Shown: positions 7,766-16,456 of the stretch, in pieces
How positions within the stretch are numbered: the first letter of the stretch is position 1
How the letters are laid out: every line of letters starts with the position of its first letter
Source of the DNA: Nocardia seriolae NBRC 15557
Lineage (GTDB): Bacteria; Actinomycetota; Actinomycetes; Mycobacteriales; Mycobacteriaceae
Direction: 5' to 3'
DNA length: 47,222 bases
Assembly: GCF_007990715.1 (NCBI RefSeq)
Contig: NZ_BJWY01000046.1
Coordinates: 1 to 47,222, forward strand
Made by a program: the position numbers and the translations under genes
The notes under the pieces: generated by a model
What the model saw: the letters and a program-made list of their open reading frames with translations, nothing else
Told to the model about the DNA's origin: nothing
The model's database searches: none

Positions 7766-8233
7766 TCAGTGTTTACCGGCGTGCTCGGTCAGCTCGGCGA
7801 GTTTGGCCAGCGACATGCGGAAGCCGATCTCGTTGTCGCGCGGGGAAAGTCCCGGCGGCAGATTCTCGTGGCGGGCGGTGACCGTGGTGCCGCCGGGGGC
7901 GTCGGCGAGGGTGTAGGTGACGGTCATCTCGCCACACAGATCCGGATCCTCGGTCTCGAACTCGACGGTCTGCACCACCTCACGGTCCGGAACGACGCGG
8001 GCGAACACCCCGTGGAAGGTGTCGGTGTGCGCGGTCGTCTTACCGGCCTGTCCGGGCACGTCGTAGGTCAGCGAGATGCGGAAGCGACCGCCGACGCGGG
8101 GATCGAATTCGTGGACGCGACTGCTCATTCCGTCGGGAACCATCCAGGTCCGGACCGAACGCGCATCCAGCAGCGCCCGGAAGACATTCGACCGCGGGGC
8201 ACCGACGAACTTCTCGACATTGGTTGAGGGCAC
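7766..8233 (-). CDS. SRPBCC (AHSA1-like) domain protein
   Basis: A 155-residue single-domain protein of the START/SRPBCC superfamily, AHSA1-like branch. Diagnostic features are the N-terminal strand and helix FVGAPRSNVFRALLDARSVRTWM, the following VHEFDPRVGGRFRISL, HTDTFHGVFARVVPDREVVQTVEF, and the C-terminal helix GFRMSLAKLAEL. These proteins form a hydrophobic ligand pocket; bacterial members have varied or unknown roles, and several are encoded with ArsR regulators, which is not the case here. The start is GTG at 8233. Its neighbours give no hint of function. Confidence 0.82.
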   Translation of the reverse strand: MPSTNVEKFVGAPRSNVFRALLDARSVRTWMVPDGMSSRVHEFDPRVGGRFRISLTYDVPGQAGKTTAHTDTFHGVFARVVPDREVVQTVEFETEDPDLCGEMTVTYTLADAPGGTTVTARHENLPPGLSPRDNEIGFRMSLAKLAELTEHAGKH

Positions 8234-8274
8234 CGCGCCACCCTACGCCGCATGTGACGAAGATCACGACAGCT

Positions 8275-9513
8275 TCACGCGTCGTTCGGCGAGTCCGGCG
8301 GCGCTTCCGGCAGCGTGAGCGTGGCCAGGGTGCCGCCCCCGTCCGCGGAAGTCAGTGTCACGGAACCGGAATGCACCTCCGCCACCCACCGCACCAGCGA
8401 CAGCCCGATGCCGTGATGCCCGCGCGTCCCGACCGCGCCACGCCGGAAGGGGTCGGTGAGTTCGGGATCCACGCCGGGTCCGTGATCGCGCACGGTGACC
8501 TGCCCCGCCGCCACCCGCACCTGCACCGGCGTGCCGCCGTGCACCAGCGCATTGTCGATGAGATTGCGCACGGCCAGCGCCAGCAGATCCGGATCCGCCC
8601 GCACCGCGGTCGGTTCGGCCACCAGCGCGACCTCGCCGCCGCACTCGGCCACCACGCCCTCCACCAGCTGATCGAGGTGCAGCCGCTGCCGATCCAACTC
8701 GCCCACACCGGTTTCGGCGCGGGTGCGGGCCAGCAGCCCGGACACCATGCGCCCCATGCGGTCGGTCAGCGAGCGGGCGTCGGTCACCGCGCGCCGGGCA
8801 TCGGCCGGATCGCGCAGCGCGGCATCCAGATAGAGCCGCAGGGTGGCCAGCGGCGTCCGCAATTCGTGCGAGGCGTCGGACAGGAAGCGCTCCTGCTGGT
8901 CGAGCATGCGCAGCGCCGGGCGCATGCTCGCACCGGAGAGCAGGTGCCCGGCCAGCGCGGCCAGCGCCACCAGGGCCAGCCCGCCACCCCACAGGGCCAT
9001 GACCAGGCTGCGATGATCGCGTGCGCCGGGCGCGGGATCGCCGCCCACGAAGACGACCGCGCCCACCGCACCGTCGTTGTCCCAGGCCGGGGCGGCCGCC
9101 ATCCGCACCGGATGGCCCGCGCGATCGTCGAGGGTCTGCCAGGAGCCGTCCTCGGAGTCGGCGACCGCGCGCGCCGTCCTGGTGAGATCTCCGGGCAGTC
9201 CGTTCCGCTTGTGTGCGAACAGTTCCTGCCAGCCGCCGCTCGAATCCCGTACCAGCACAGCGACGGCGGTGGGTCCGCCCACCAGATCGTCGTCGCCACG
9301 CACGGTTTCGAGATCGATGCCGGTGTCTCCCCAGTACACCTCGCGCACCACGCCGGTCAGCACCCGGTCGACACCGGCGTCGAGGGACTTGTCCCGGGAA
9401 CGCTCATCGATCGACGCGGCGATGGAGGCGAGCACGATCAGGCACAGCGCGGTCAGGGTGGTGAAGAGTGCGGTCAGCAGCCACCGGGTGCGCCGCAGCC
9501 GGAGGCGGCTCAC
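8275..9513 (-). CDS. Membrane sensor histidine kinase
   Basis: A 412-residue kinase. Two membrane segments (residues about 11-34 and 169-193) flank an extracellular domain of about 135 residues with no family I recognise. It continues with a HAMP-like linker, the H-box SDASHELRTP with phospho-acceptor His216, N-box NLIDNALVHGG, G1 DHGPGVDPE and G2 GHHGIGLSL. It should autophosphorylate and pass phosphate to the response regulator encoded just upstream. GTG at 9513 overlaps the regulator's TGA (GTGA), so the two are coupled. It is the last gene of the run bioF-bioD-DUF1800-DUF1501-RR-HK. The stimulus is unknown. Confidence 0.92.
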   Translation of the reverse strand: MSRLRLRRTRWLLTALFTTLTALCLIVLASIAASIDERSRDKSLDAGVDRVLTGVVREVYWGDTGIDLETVRGDDDLVGGPTAVAVLVRDSSGGWQELFAHKRNGLPGDLTRTARAVADSEDGSWQTLDDRAGHPVRMAAAPAWDNDGAVGAVVFVGGDPAPGARDHRSLVMALWGGGLALVALAALAGHLLSGASMRPALRMLDQQERFLSDASHELRTPLATLRLYLDAALRDPADARRAVTDARSLTDRMGRMVSGLLARTRAETGVGELDRQRLHLDQLVEGVVAECGGEVALVAEPTAVRADPDLLALAVRNLIDNALVHGGTPVQVRVAAGQVTVRDHGPGVDPELTDPFRRGAVGTRGHHGIGLSLVRWVAEVHSGSVTLTSADGGGTLATLTLPEAPPDSPNDA

Positions 9514-10199
9514 AGCGCGATGGTGAAGCCGACGCCGCGCACGGTTTCGATGAGCGGTGGGTCGCCGAGCTTGCGGCGCAGCTGGGCGACGACCACATCG
9601 ACGACATTGGAGGCTGGTTCGGCCATCTCGTCCCAGCAGCATTCGATGAGTTCGCTGCGCGAGACCACGGTGCCGGCGCGGGTGGCCAGCAGTTCCAGCA
9701 CGCCGAATTCCTTGGGGGTCAAGGTGAGCAGCGTGCCCGCGCGGTGCACGCGGCGGCGCGGGCGGTCCACCACCAGGGTGCCGAGCACGGTGCGGGTGGC
9801 CGCGGGCAGTTCCTGGCGGCGGCACAGCGCCCGCACCCGGGCGGCGAGTTCGTCCATGGCGAAGGGCTTGACCACGTAGTCGTCGGCGCCCTGGGCGAAA
9901 CCGTCGAGCCGGTCGGCCAGGGCGTCGCGGGCGGTCAGCATGAGGACCGGGGTGCGCTGTCCGGATTCGCGGTGGGCGCGCACCAGATCCAGTCCGTCGC
10001 CGTCGGGCAGGCCGCGGTCGACGACCAGGCAGTCGTAGGCATTGACGGCGATCTTCAGATCGGCGTCGGCATAGTCGCGGGCCAGGTCGACCGCGAATCC
10101 GGCGGCCCGCAGTCCCGCCGCGACCTCGTCGCCCAGCTCCTTGTCGTCCTCGCACACGAGTATCCGCACCTGCGTCATTACAACATCCGCACCGGTCAT
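9510..10199 (-). CDS. OmpR-family response regulator
   Basis: A 229-residue regulator with a receiver domain (acidic pair CEDD at about 17-19, phospho-acceptor Asp61 in VVDRGLPDGDG, switch Thr in MLTARD, Lys in YVVKPF) and a C-terminal winged helix (LTPKEFGVLELL to VRGVGFTIAL). It is the partner of the downstream kinase. ATG at 10199 overlaps the TGA of the DUF1501 gene (ATGA), which decides for this start over ATG at 10178. The coupling ties the two-component system to the DUF1800/DUF1501 pair. A close paralogue lies at 26275-26955. Confidence 0.93.
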   Translation of the reverse strand: MTGADVVMTQVRILVCEDDKELGDEVAAGLRAAGFAVDLARDYADADLKIAVNAYDCLVVDRGLPDGDGLDLVRAHRESGQRTPVLMLTARDALADRLDGFAQGADDYVVKPFAMDELAARVRALCRRQELPAATRTVLGTLVVDRPRRRVHRAGTLLTLTPKEFGVLELLATRAGTVVSRSELIECCWDEMAEPASNVVDVVVAQLRRKLGDPPLIETVRGVGFTIAL

Positions 10200-11453
10200 G
10201 CGGCCACGACCCCGGGCAGTGGACGCGGCGCACCCGCCAGCACGTCGGTGGCGGGCACGCCGAACCAGCTCTCGGCGATGGTCGCGTAGAACTCGGTCAT
10301 GGCGACGGTGGCCCGCAGATTGTCGTCGGCGTCGAGGTTGCGCAGCGAGGGCGGCTCGCCGAAGACGCCGGGATTGGTCGGGCCGAGCAGCAGGGCCGTG
10401 CCGGCCGCGCCGTGGTCGAGGCCGTCGGAGTCGTTGTCGGGGACGCGGCGGCCGAATTCGCTGTAGGCGGCGATCAGGACGCGGTCGGTCAGGCCGCGGG
10501 CGGCGAGGTCGGCACGGAAGGCGGACAGGGAGTCGTCGAGATCCCGCATCAGGTCGGCGTAGCGGGCGGGGTGCTTGGTGTGGGTGTCGAAGTCCGCGCC
10601 CATGGGGACGTGCACGATGCGCAGGCCGTGGTTCTCGTCGGCGAGCAGCCGTGCGGCCAAACGCAATTGCACGCCCAGGTCGCTGTCCGGATAGCCGTCG
10701 GCGGCGGGCGGAAGCGTCGCGGCGACATCCGAGAATCGCAGTGCAGCAGCGGTTCCCGCGCGCGCGGTGGTGAACGGCGGGGTGTCCGCGCGGTCCGGGT
10801 GCGCCATCGCGCGCTGGGCGGCCAGCCACGCGCCGCGGAGGTTCTCGTCCTCGAAAACCGGGAACAGGCCGTCGTTTCCGGAATCCACGGACAGCGTGGT
10901 GACGCGTTCGCAGGCCAGCGCCTGCGAGGAACCGGTGCCCAGCGCGACACCCACCGCGGGTGCGGACGGATCGCCGAGGTGATCACACAGGCGTCCCAGG
11001 AAACCGGTCTCGGGACGAGAGCGTGCCCTCGGGGTCGCCGGTCTGCCAGCGGTGGAGCATCTCGAACTGCGAGAGGTCGGGCACGGTGGTGCCGACGCCC
11101 GGGACCACCGAGACACCGGCCCGCGCCAGCTTCGGCAGGTTCGGGTGCAGGCCGAGCCGGTCGTCGATGGCGTGCACCAGGTCGGCGGCGATGGCGGTGC
11201 GGCGGCGCAGGTCCCGGTAGCGGGAGTCCGCGTAGGGCACGGCCATCGACAATCCGTCACTGCCCCCGGCCATTTCGATGACCAGCAGCTTGCGCTTGTC
11301 CGGGGCCGCGGCCCGCACCGGCGCGGGCGGGTTCCACAGCCGCGGGCCCGAGGACGTGCCGAGCACCTCGTACGCGGCGATCCCGCTGGCCGCGGCAACC
11401 ACACCGACACCGAGCCCGGCCCGCAGGACGGTGCGCCGATTCAACGAGTCCAT
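10196..11453 (-). pseudogene. DUF1501 Tat-exported protein gene, frameshifted
   Basis: DUF1501 proteins are secreted, sulfatase-like-fold proteins of unknown function, usually about 400 residues and encoded with DUF1800 partners. The N-terminal part from ATG at 11453 (AAAGGA 6 nt upstream) has a Tat signal (NRRTVLRAG and a hydrophobic core) and then LLVIEMAGGSDGLSM, a family landmark. The frame reaches GDPEGTL and then stops at 10983. From about 11020 another frame continues the family: RPETGFLGRLCDHLGD, GADFDTHTKH, AAYSEFGRRV, LDHGAAGTALLLG, ending at 10196. One surplus base between about 11012 and 11025 explains this. Either the gene is inactive or the base is an error. Joined length is about 418 residues, normal for the family. 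An upstream ATG at 11474 overlaps the DUF1800 stop. Confidence 0.82.
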
Positions 11454-11470
11454 GGGAGATCCTTTCCGAG

Positions 11471-12688
11471 TCATGCCAGCGTGAATTCCGGCGCGGTGAT
11501 GGCCAGCGCGAGCAGGGCGCTCGCCAGCTGCCGGGGTTCACGGCGCAGTTCGAACGCCAGATCGCGTGCGGCAGTCCGGGTTCCGGGCGTGGGATCGTAG
11601 ATCGCGGCCCGCGCGAAGACCGCGGCGACCGGATCGCTCGCCCCCGCGATCTCGGCCAGCACCGGCGCCTCGATCGCCACCGCCGCCCGCGCCACCGCGG
11701 TACCCGGTGCGATCCACCGATTCCCCGGCGGCCACCCCGCCACATTCGGCGGATAGAACGGCGACTGCCCGAGCGCCGCCATGGTCTCGAAAGCCTTTGT
11801 GACATTGTCGATTCCGCACACCGCCAGCGCCGCGGTCACCCATTCGACCGGAAACCTGGGCCGCGCGTACACCGCCCGCGCGAACGAGGGATCCCGCAGG
11901 ATCGCCGCCACCAGCGGCCGAATCTCCAACCGCGCTTTGGTGAACACCGCCGCCAATTCGGTCACCCGCTCCTCGGAGGCGACCTGCCCGACCAGGAACC
12001 GATGCAGCTTCGCGGCAATGAACCGAGCGCATTCCGGCCGATCACACAGCACATCCACCGCATCCCCGACCGTGGTCACCGACCGCCCCAGCAATTGCAC
12101 CGCCCGCCGGTTCCCCGCCTCCGGATCGAACCGCACCACCCCTTCGTCATCCACATCCCACCCCGACAACGCCACCGCCGCGGCTTTCACATCCGCCTGC
12201 GTGTAGTTCCCCCGCCCGATCGTGAACAACTCCATGAGCTCCCGCCCATGATTCTCATTGGGCGCCTGCGCCACCGACCCGGCCCCATCGAGCCACTGCA
12301 ACATGGCCCCGTCCACCGTCACCGCCTGCGCCAGCTCCCGGAAATTCCCCAGCGCATGCTTCCGCAACAGCAAATGCTGCTTCCACATCAATTCCCAGGT
12401 ATCGACCTTGTCGTGGCTGGAGGTGAAATGCCCGTGCCAGAACCACACCAGCTTCTCGTGCACCCCCGCCGCCGGATCCCCCATGGCCTTCAGCCAATGC
12501 CCCACCGGCCCGTCCGCCGCAGCATCGGCCTCCTCACCGAAAACCGGCGTGCCGACATCCACCGCCTGCGCGCCCAGCGCCCAGTCGAGCGCACCACTCA
12601 TCCCCTTTTCGGCGAGCGCCTCCACCCGCCCGGGAAACGGCCCGAATGTGGTGCGCCGCAGCACATGCGCAACCCCCGACTCTTCCAT
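11471..12688 (-). CDS. DUF1800 family protein
   Basis: A 405-residue DUF1800 protein. Landmarks are HVLRRTTFGPFPG at the N-terminus, WFWHGHFTSS, the metal-like motif NENHGRELMELFTIGRGNYTQADV near residue 170-190, ALSGW, and FPVEWVTAAL plus the Pro-rich YPPNVAGWPPGNRW near the C-terminus. The family is of unknown function and nearly always lies beside a DUF1501 gene, as here (stop/start overlap at 11471-11474). I see no signal peptide, so export, if any, may depend on the Tat-borne DUF1501 partner. ATG at 12688 follows a GGGGG stretch, 26 nt after the bioD stop. Confidence 0.9.
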   Translation of the reverse strand: MEESGVAHVLRRTTFGPFPGRVEALAEKGMSGALDWALGAQAVDVGTPVFGEEADAAADGPVGHWLKAMGDPAAGVHEKLVWFWHGHFTSSHDKVDTWELMWKQHLLLRKHALGNFRELAQAVTVDGAMLQWLDGAGSVAQAPNENHGRELMELFTIGRGNYTQADVKAAAVALSGWDVDDEGVVRFDPEAGNRRAVQLLGRSVTTVGDAVDVLCDRPECARFIAAKLHRFLVGQVASEERVTELAAVFTKARLEIRPLVAAILRDPSFARAVYARPRFPVEWVTAALAVCGIDNVTKAFETMAALGQSPFYPPNVAGWPPGNRWIAPGTAVARAAVAIEAPVLAEIAGASDPVAAVFARAAIYDPTPGTRTAARDLAFELRREPRQLASALLALAITAPEFTLA

Positions 12689-12713
12689 GCCCCCGAGGTT
12701 GCCGGACGACCCG

Positions 12714-13403
12714 TTAGGAATTCGTGAGGTAGGTGGCGGTCCAGGCCGGGTCGAACCAGGTAGGGGCCGCGACGGTGAAGTCGGGACCGGGCCGGGCCCC
12801 CGCGCCGCCGGGGATGGCACCGACCAGGTCGATACCGGTGACGGCGGGGAGGTCGGTGCGGTTGCAGTCGGCGGCGAGATCCGGGTCGGCGGGCCAGGAT
12901 CCGATGACCAGGCCCGCGCATTCGACACCCGCGGCCACCAGTGCTCGGGTGGTGAGTTCGGTGTGGTTGAGGGTGCCCAGACCGGCCGCGGTGACCAGCA
13001 CGACGGAGGCACCGAGCTTCTGGGCCAGGTCCAGGAGGGTGAATTCGCCGATTCGGACCAGCAGGCCGCCCGCGCCCTCGACCAGGACCAGGTCGGTGTC
13101 CGAGCAGGATTCGATTCCGGCCACCGTTTCGGCCAAGGTCAGCAGCGGCTGTCCGCAGCGGCGGGCGGCGGTGTCGGGGGCCAGGGGGTCGGGGTAGCGG
13201 GCCAGTTCGAGGGTGCGGGTGACGCCGCTCAGGCGGGTGATTTCGGCCAGGTCGCCGGGTTCGCCGGGGGCGACACCGGTTTGGGCGGGTTTGCAGACCG
13301 CGACCTCGAGACCGGCGGCGCGGGCGATGGCGGCCAGGGCCGCGGTGGCGACGGTCTTGCCGACGTCGGTGGAGGTGCCGGTGACGAACAGCAGGCGGGT
13401 CAT
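12714..13403 (-). CDS. bioD: Dethiobiotin synthetase BioD
   Basis: ATP-dependent carboxylation of 7,8-diaminopelargonate to dethiobiotin, the third dedicated step of biotin synthesis, in the cytosol. The 229-residue protein has the P-loop GTSTDVGKT (residues 9-17), KPAQTG with the substrate-binding lysine, the acidic VLVEGAGGLLVRI loop and the nucleotide-recognition region. Length is typical. ATG at 13403 overlaps the bioF TGA (ATGA), so expression follows the BioQ-controlled bioF promoter. Confidence 0.96.
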   Translation of the reverse strand: MTRLLFVTGTSTDVGKTVATAALAAIARAAGLEVAVCKPAQTGVAPGEPGDLAEITRLSGVTRTLELARYPDPLAPDTAARRCGQPLLTLAETVAGIESCSDTDLVLVEGAGGLLVRIGEFTLLDLAQKLGASVVLVTAAGLGTLNHTELTTRALVAAGVECAGLVIGSWPADPDLAADCNRTDLPAVTGIDLVGAIPGGAGARPGPDFTVAAPTWFDPAWTATYLTNS

Positions 13404-14554
13404 GCCGAGACGACCTCCCGGGCACGGGCTTCGGCGAGGACCTCACCGAGAATGGTTGCGATGGTGGCGAGTTCGGCCTCGGTGAGGTCGGCTCGGGCGG
13501 TGAGGCGCAGGCGGGAGGTGCCCTCGGGGACCGAGGGCGGGCGGAAGCAGCCGACGGACAGGCCGCGGGCGATGCAGGCCTGGGCGGCGTCGTAGGCGAC
13601 CTGGGCCTCGCCCAGGATCACCGAGACCACGGCCGAATCGGGTTGCGGGACACCGGCGATCCGGGCCAGGTCGGCGGCGCGGTCGAGGACGCGCTGGGCC
13701 ATGCCGGGGTCACTGCGGAGCAGCGCCAGGGCCGCGCGGGCCGCACCGACGGCACCGGGAGCCAAGCCGGTGTCGAAGATGAAGGTGCGGGCGGCGTCGA
13801 TGAGGTGGGCGCGGACCCGCTCGCTGGCCAGGACGACACCCCCCTGGGCGGCAAAGGCTTTGGAGAGGGTGGCGGTGATGATCAGGTCGGGTTCACCGGC
13901 CAGGCCGCACTCGTGGACCAGGCCGCGGCCGCCCTCGCCGCGCACGCCCAGGCCGTGCGCCTCGTCCACGATGAGGACCGCGCCGTTCGCACGGGTGACC
14001 CGGTGCAGTTCGGTCAGGGGCGCGAGATCGCCGTCGGCGCTGAACACCGAATCGGTCAGCACCAGCGCGCGTTCCTCGCTGCGACCGCTCAGCAGGCGGT
14101 CCACCGCCGCGGGATCGCGGTGCGGGGCGATCTCCACCCGGGCCCGGGACAACCGGCAGGCATCGACCAGCGACGCGTGCGAGCCCGCGTCCGAAACCAC
14201 CAGCGCCCCACGACCCGCCAGCGCGGTGACCGCGCCCAGGTTCGCGGCGTAGCCGGAGGCGAACACCAATCCGGCCTCGGCGCCGACGAATTCGGCGAGT
14301 TCGGTCTCGAGCTGCTCGTGCTCGGCGGTGGTCCCGGTGACCAGGCGCGAACCGGTCGCACCGGCGCCCCAGTACCGGACCGAGGCGACGGCCCCCTCGA
14401 TCACCTCGGGGTGGCGCACCAGCCCGAGGTAGTCGTTGGAGGCCAGGTCGACGGTCATGTCATCGGAGGTGCGCGGGCGCAGCGCCCGGCGCAGCCCGGC
14501 GTCCACGCGCTCGGCCGCGCGTGCGTCGAGCCAGCTCAAGGGATCGGCAGTCAC
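13400..14554 (-). CDS. bioF: 8-amino-7-oxononanoate synthase BioF
   Basis: PLP enzyme joining pimeloyl thioester and L-alanine to form 8-amino-7-oxononanoate. The 384-residue product shows NDYLGL, GSGATGSR-type variant GAGATGSRLVTG, FASGYAANLG, VDEAHGLGV (PLP-ring aspartate) and the PLP lysine Lys232 in TATLSKAFAAQGG. I chose GTG at 14554: it begins the conserved N-terminus (TADPLSWLDAR) and lies just 8 nt after a -10 box, so the mRNA is probably leaderless. The frame is open further upstream, but that stretch contains the operator and promoter. First gene of a run continuing through bioD to the two-component genes. Confidence 0.95.
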   Translation of the reverse strand: MTADPLSWLDARAAERVDAGLRRALRPRTSDDMTVDLASNDYLGLVRHPEVIEGAVASVRYWGAGATGSRLVTGTTAEHEQLETELAEFVGAEAGLVFASGYAANLGAVTALAGRGALVVSDAGSHASLVDACRLSRARVEIAPHRDPAAVDRLLSGRSEERALVLTDSVFSADGDLAPLTELHRVTRANGAVLIVDEAHGLGVRGEGGRGLVHECGLAGEPDLIITATLSKAFAAQGGVVLASERVRAHLIDAARTFIFDTGLAPGAVGAARAALALLRSDPGMAQRVLDRAADLARIAGVPQPDSAVVSVILGEAQVAYDAAQACIARGLSVGCFRPPSVPEGTSRLRLTARADLTEAELATIATILGEVLAEARAREVVSA

Positions 14555-14562
14555 AGCTCGGA

Positions 14563-14585
14563 AGCATACTTGAACGCCGTTCAGG
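14563..14585 (-). promoter_or_regulatory. bioF promoter with BioQ operator
   Basis: On the minus strand, the -10 box TATGCT (complement of 14563-14568) is preceded directly by the BioQ palindrome TGAACGGCGTTCA (complement of 14571-14583; extended 14569-14585). The operator sits between -10 and the expected -35 position, a classic repression site. Transcription should begin within about 0-3 nt of the GTG start codon of bioF. Confidence 0.85.
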
Positions 14586-14611
14586 AGACCATGGGTGTCG
14601 GTGCGCGAGGT

Positions 14612-14632
14612 TATGCTTGGGTCGTAAGGAGG
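14612..14632 (+). promoter_or_regulatory. Promoter -10 and Shine-Dalgarno of the 103-aa gene
   Basis: A -10 box TATGCT (14612-14617) is followed by a strong Shine-Dalgarno AAGGAGG (14626-14632), 7 nt before the ATG at 14640. The promoter is divergent from bioF and about 30-40 bp from the BioQ site, which could also affect it. Confidence 0.6.
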
Positions 14633-14639
14633 CTGCGCG

Positions 14640-14951
14640 ATGCCACGATGGGCAATAGTGGTCGAGCAGACGACCGGCTTCGGCGACAGCAAAACCTGGA
14701 GTCCGAAGATCCTCACGGAGGTGGTGGGAACCCGCGAACAAGCCCTCGCGAAGGTCCCGGCCCTCGTCTCGAAATTCATCCCCGATCATCCGAAGTTGAT
14801 CAGCCGCCGCACCATCCTCCGCGACGGCGACACCTTCATGCTGATCGCCCGCGGCTGGTCCGACGACTACCACTGCGTCTTCAGAGTCTGGGAAGTCCTG
14901 TCGGACAGCGAAAATCCGGACAAAGCACGCGAAAAACGTGCTAGTCGCTGA
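14640..14951 (+). CDS. Conserved small protein of unknown function, 103 aa
   Basis: I recognise no characterised family. The product is a soluble 103-residue protein, MPRWAIVVEQTTGF at the start, with a central helix-like stretch (REQALAKVPALVSKFIPDH), then TILRDGDTFMLIARGW and HCVFRVWEVL strands, and a charged tail (NPDKAREKRASR). The alternating pattern suggests a compact alpha/beta fold. The very strong ribosome binding site and clean promoter show it is a real gene. It is divergent from bioF across the BioQ operator. After its stop, CAGCAGC (14970-14976) and GCTGCTG (14991-14997) can pair, which may be a weak terminator. Confidence 0.75.
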   Translation: MPRWAIVVEQTTGFGDSKTWSPKILTEVVGTREQALAKVPALVSKFIPDHPKLISRRTILRDGDTFMLIARGWSDDYHCVFRVWEVLSDSENPDKAREKRASR

Positions 14952-15037
14952 GCTGCGTGCCGCCGGCGCCAGCAGCAAATCCGCAGATAAGCTGCTGAAA
15001 ACCAGGTGAGGCACAGCGACTCAGGGGGTTCTCGGCG

Positions 15038-16452
15038 TTGACATCGCAGGACACCGGGTCACAGGGGCGATGGACCCGGATCCGCGCGATAGCGGGCGTG
15101 ATCGGATTCGGCATGATAGCCGGCGGCACGATTCTCGCCGTCTACAGTCGGTTCTTCGCATCGACGCGGCCGTTGAAGAGCAACACCTCGGTTATCCGAG
15201 TGCTTTCAGCCAGAACCTTTCGGGCCTCGATATTTCCGTCATGCCGCGCGCTTTCGCCACCGTGGCCTGCCTACTGGGCGGGGCGGTGCTGATCGCGGTG
15301 GCGATCGCCGTGGTCCGGCTGTACCGCGACTGGGACGGGCACCGCGGCTTGGCGCACAGCTTTCACGCGGTCGAGGCGTGGCACCGGCTGCGGTTGCAGA
15401 ATCCCCTCTTCGGGCAACTGCCCACGGCGTTCGCCGCCAGTGCCCTCCTGGTCATCGGAACCGTATCGGCCATCTGCGTTTTCGTGCTGCCGGAACAGCT
15501 CCGCCGCCTGTCGAAGCGGGCACTGATCATTTCGGCGGTGATCGGCGTGGTAATTCCCGCTGCCACCGCGGTCGCCGCGGTGCGGGCCGGTGACGACAAC
15601 CGCAATGTCGACCACACCACCGCGGCCCGGGCGACGGTGCCCGCGCGACCGACCCGTCTGGGCACGCAGCAGTATCGGATTCGCATGCCCGCGAACTGGT
15701 ATGACGAGGGCATCCGCAATGAAGGCCTGGTTGCCGCGGGCACCGGATACGTCGTGGCGTCGCGGCAGGGAATCACCGCCTACGACGGCGAGACCGGCAC
15801 CCCGCGCTGGCACTACCTGCGCAGGAACACCGAATACCGCGGGCGGGACGGCATCGTCTACCACGCCGGGACACTGCGCTCGGCCGACAACGGTGCGGTC
15901 GTGCTCGCCGAATGGGCCACATTGGGCTGGATGGCCTTCGACGCGAACACCGGCGAGATCCTCTGGCAGGATTCGGATTTCACCCGCGACGCGAACGCAC
16001 AGCGGGACGCGCCGACATTCGTCGCGGGCGAGCCCTGGTTCGCTCCGGCCCCCTTGATCACCTACGGGCGCAGCGAGTTCCGGGGCTACGATGCGCGCAC
16101 CGGGGCAAGATTGTGGTCCGCGAACCTGCTCCCGCAAGGGTGTGCGACCGCGAATTACCTGAAGATCAGGGTCACCACGACCGCCTTCTACCGAGCCGCC
16201 GGTTGCGTCGACGGTGCCGACCAATCGGTCATCGCGACCGCTTTGGACCCCCGCACCGGGGCGATGATCGGCAACCGCGAACTGATGCGGGCCGCGGCCG
16301 TGAAGGACCACAACGCATTCGTCGGCATCGACGGCGACGGCGATACCGTCGTCGTCCGGTGGCTGGAGTCCCCGGACAACGGCGAAATCGTGGTCCGGGA
16401 TCCGGCTCGGCTCGTCACCGCCGCGATCGTCCGAGACCGGGACCGGGAGTAG
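15038..16452 (+). pseudogene. Membrane PQQ-like beta-propeller protein, probably frameshifted
   Basis: The frame from TTG at 15038 (CAGGGGG about 10 nt upstream) gives a basic N-terminus and one membrane segment (VIGFGMIAGGTILAVY). After FFAST (about 15165) the frame loses sense, while a different frame takes over with EEQHLGYPSAFSQNLSGLDI, three more membrane segments, and a large C-terminal domain with PQQ-propeller blades (ITAYDGETGTPRWHY, WMAFDANTGEILWQD, FRGYDARTGARLWS). One base lost between about 15155 and 15190 explains this. The joined product would be about 470 residues: four membrane helices and an outside beta-propeller. If the break is not real, translation could start at ATG 15241 (MPRAFATVAC), but no ribosome binding site is seen there. 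Function unknown; convergent with bioA, 4 nt apart. Confidence 0.65.
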
Positions 16453-16456
16453 GCGC

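Noticed and set aside
14942..15020. Long-range pairing AGTCGCTG with CAGCGACT
   Set aside because: Arms are more than 60 nt apart and overlap the end of a coding region; no known RNA element.
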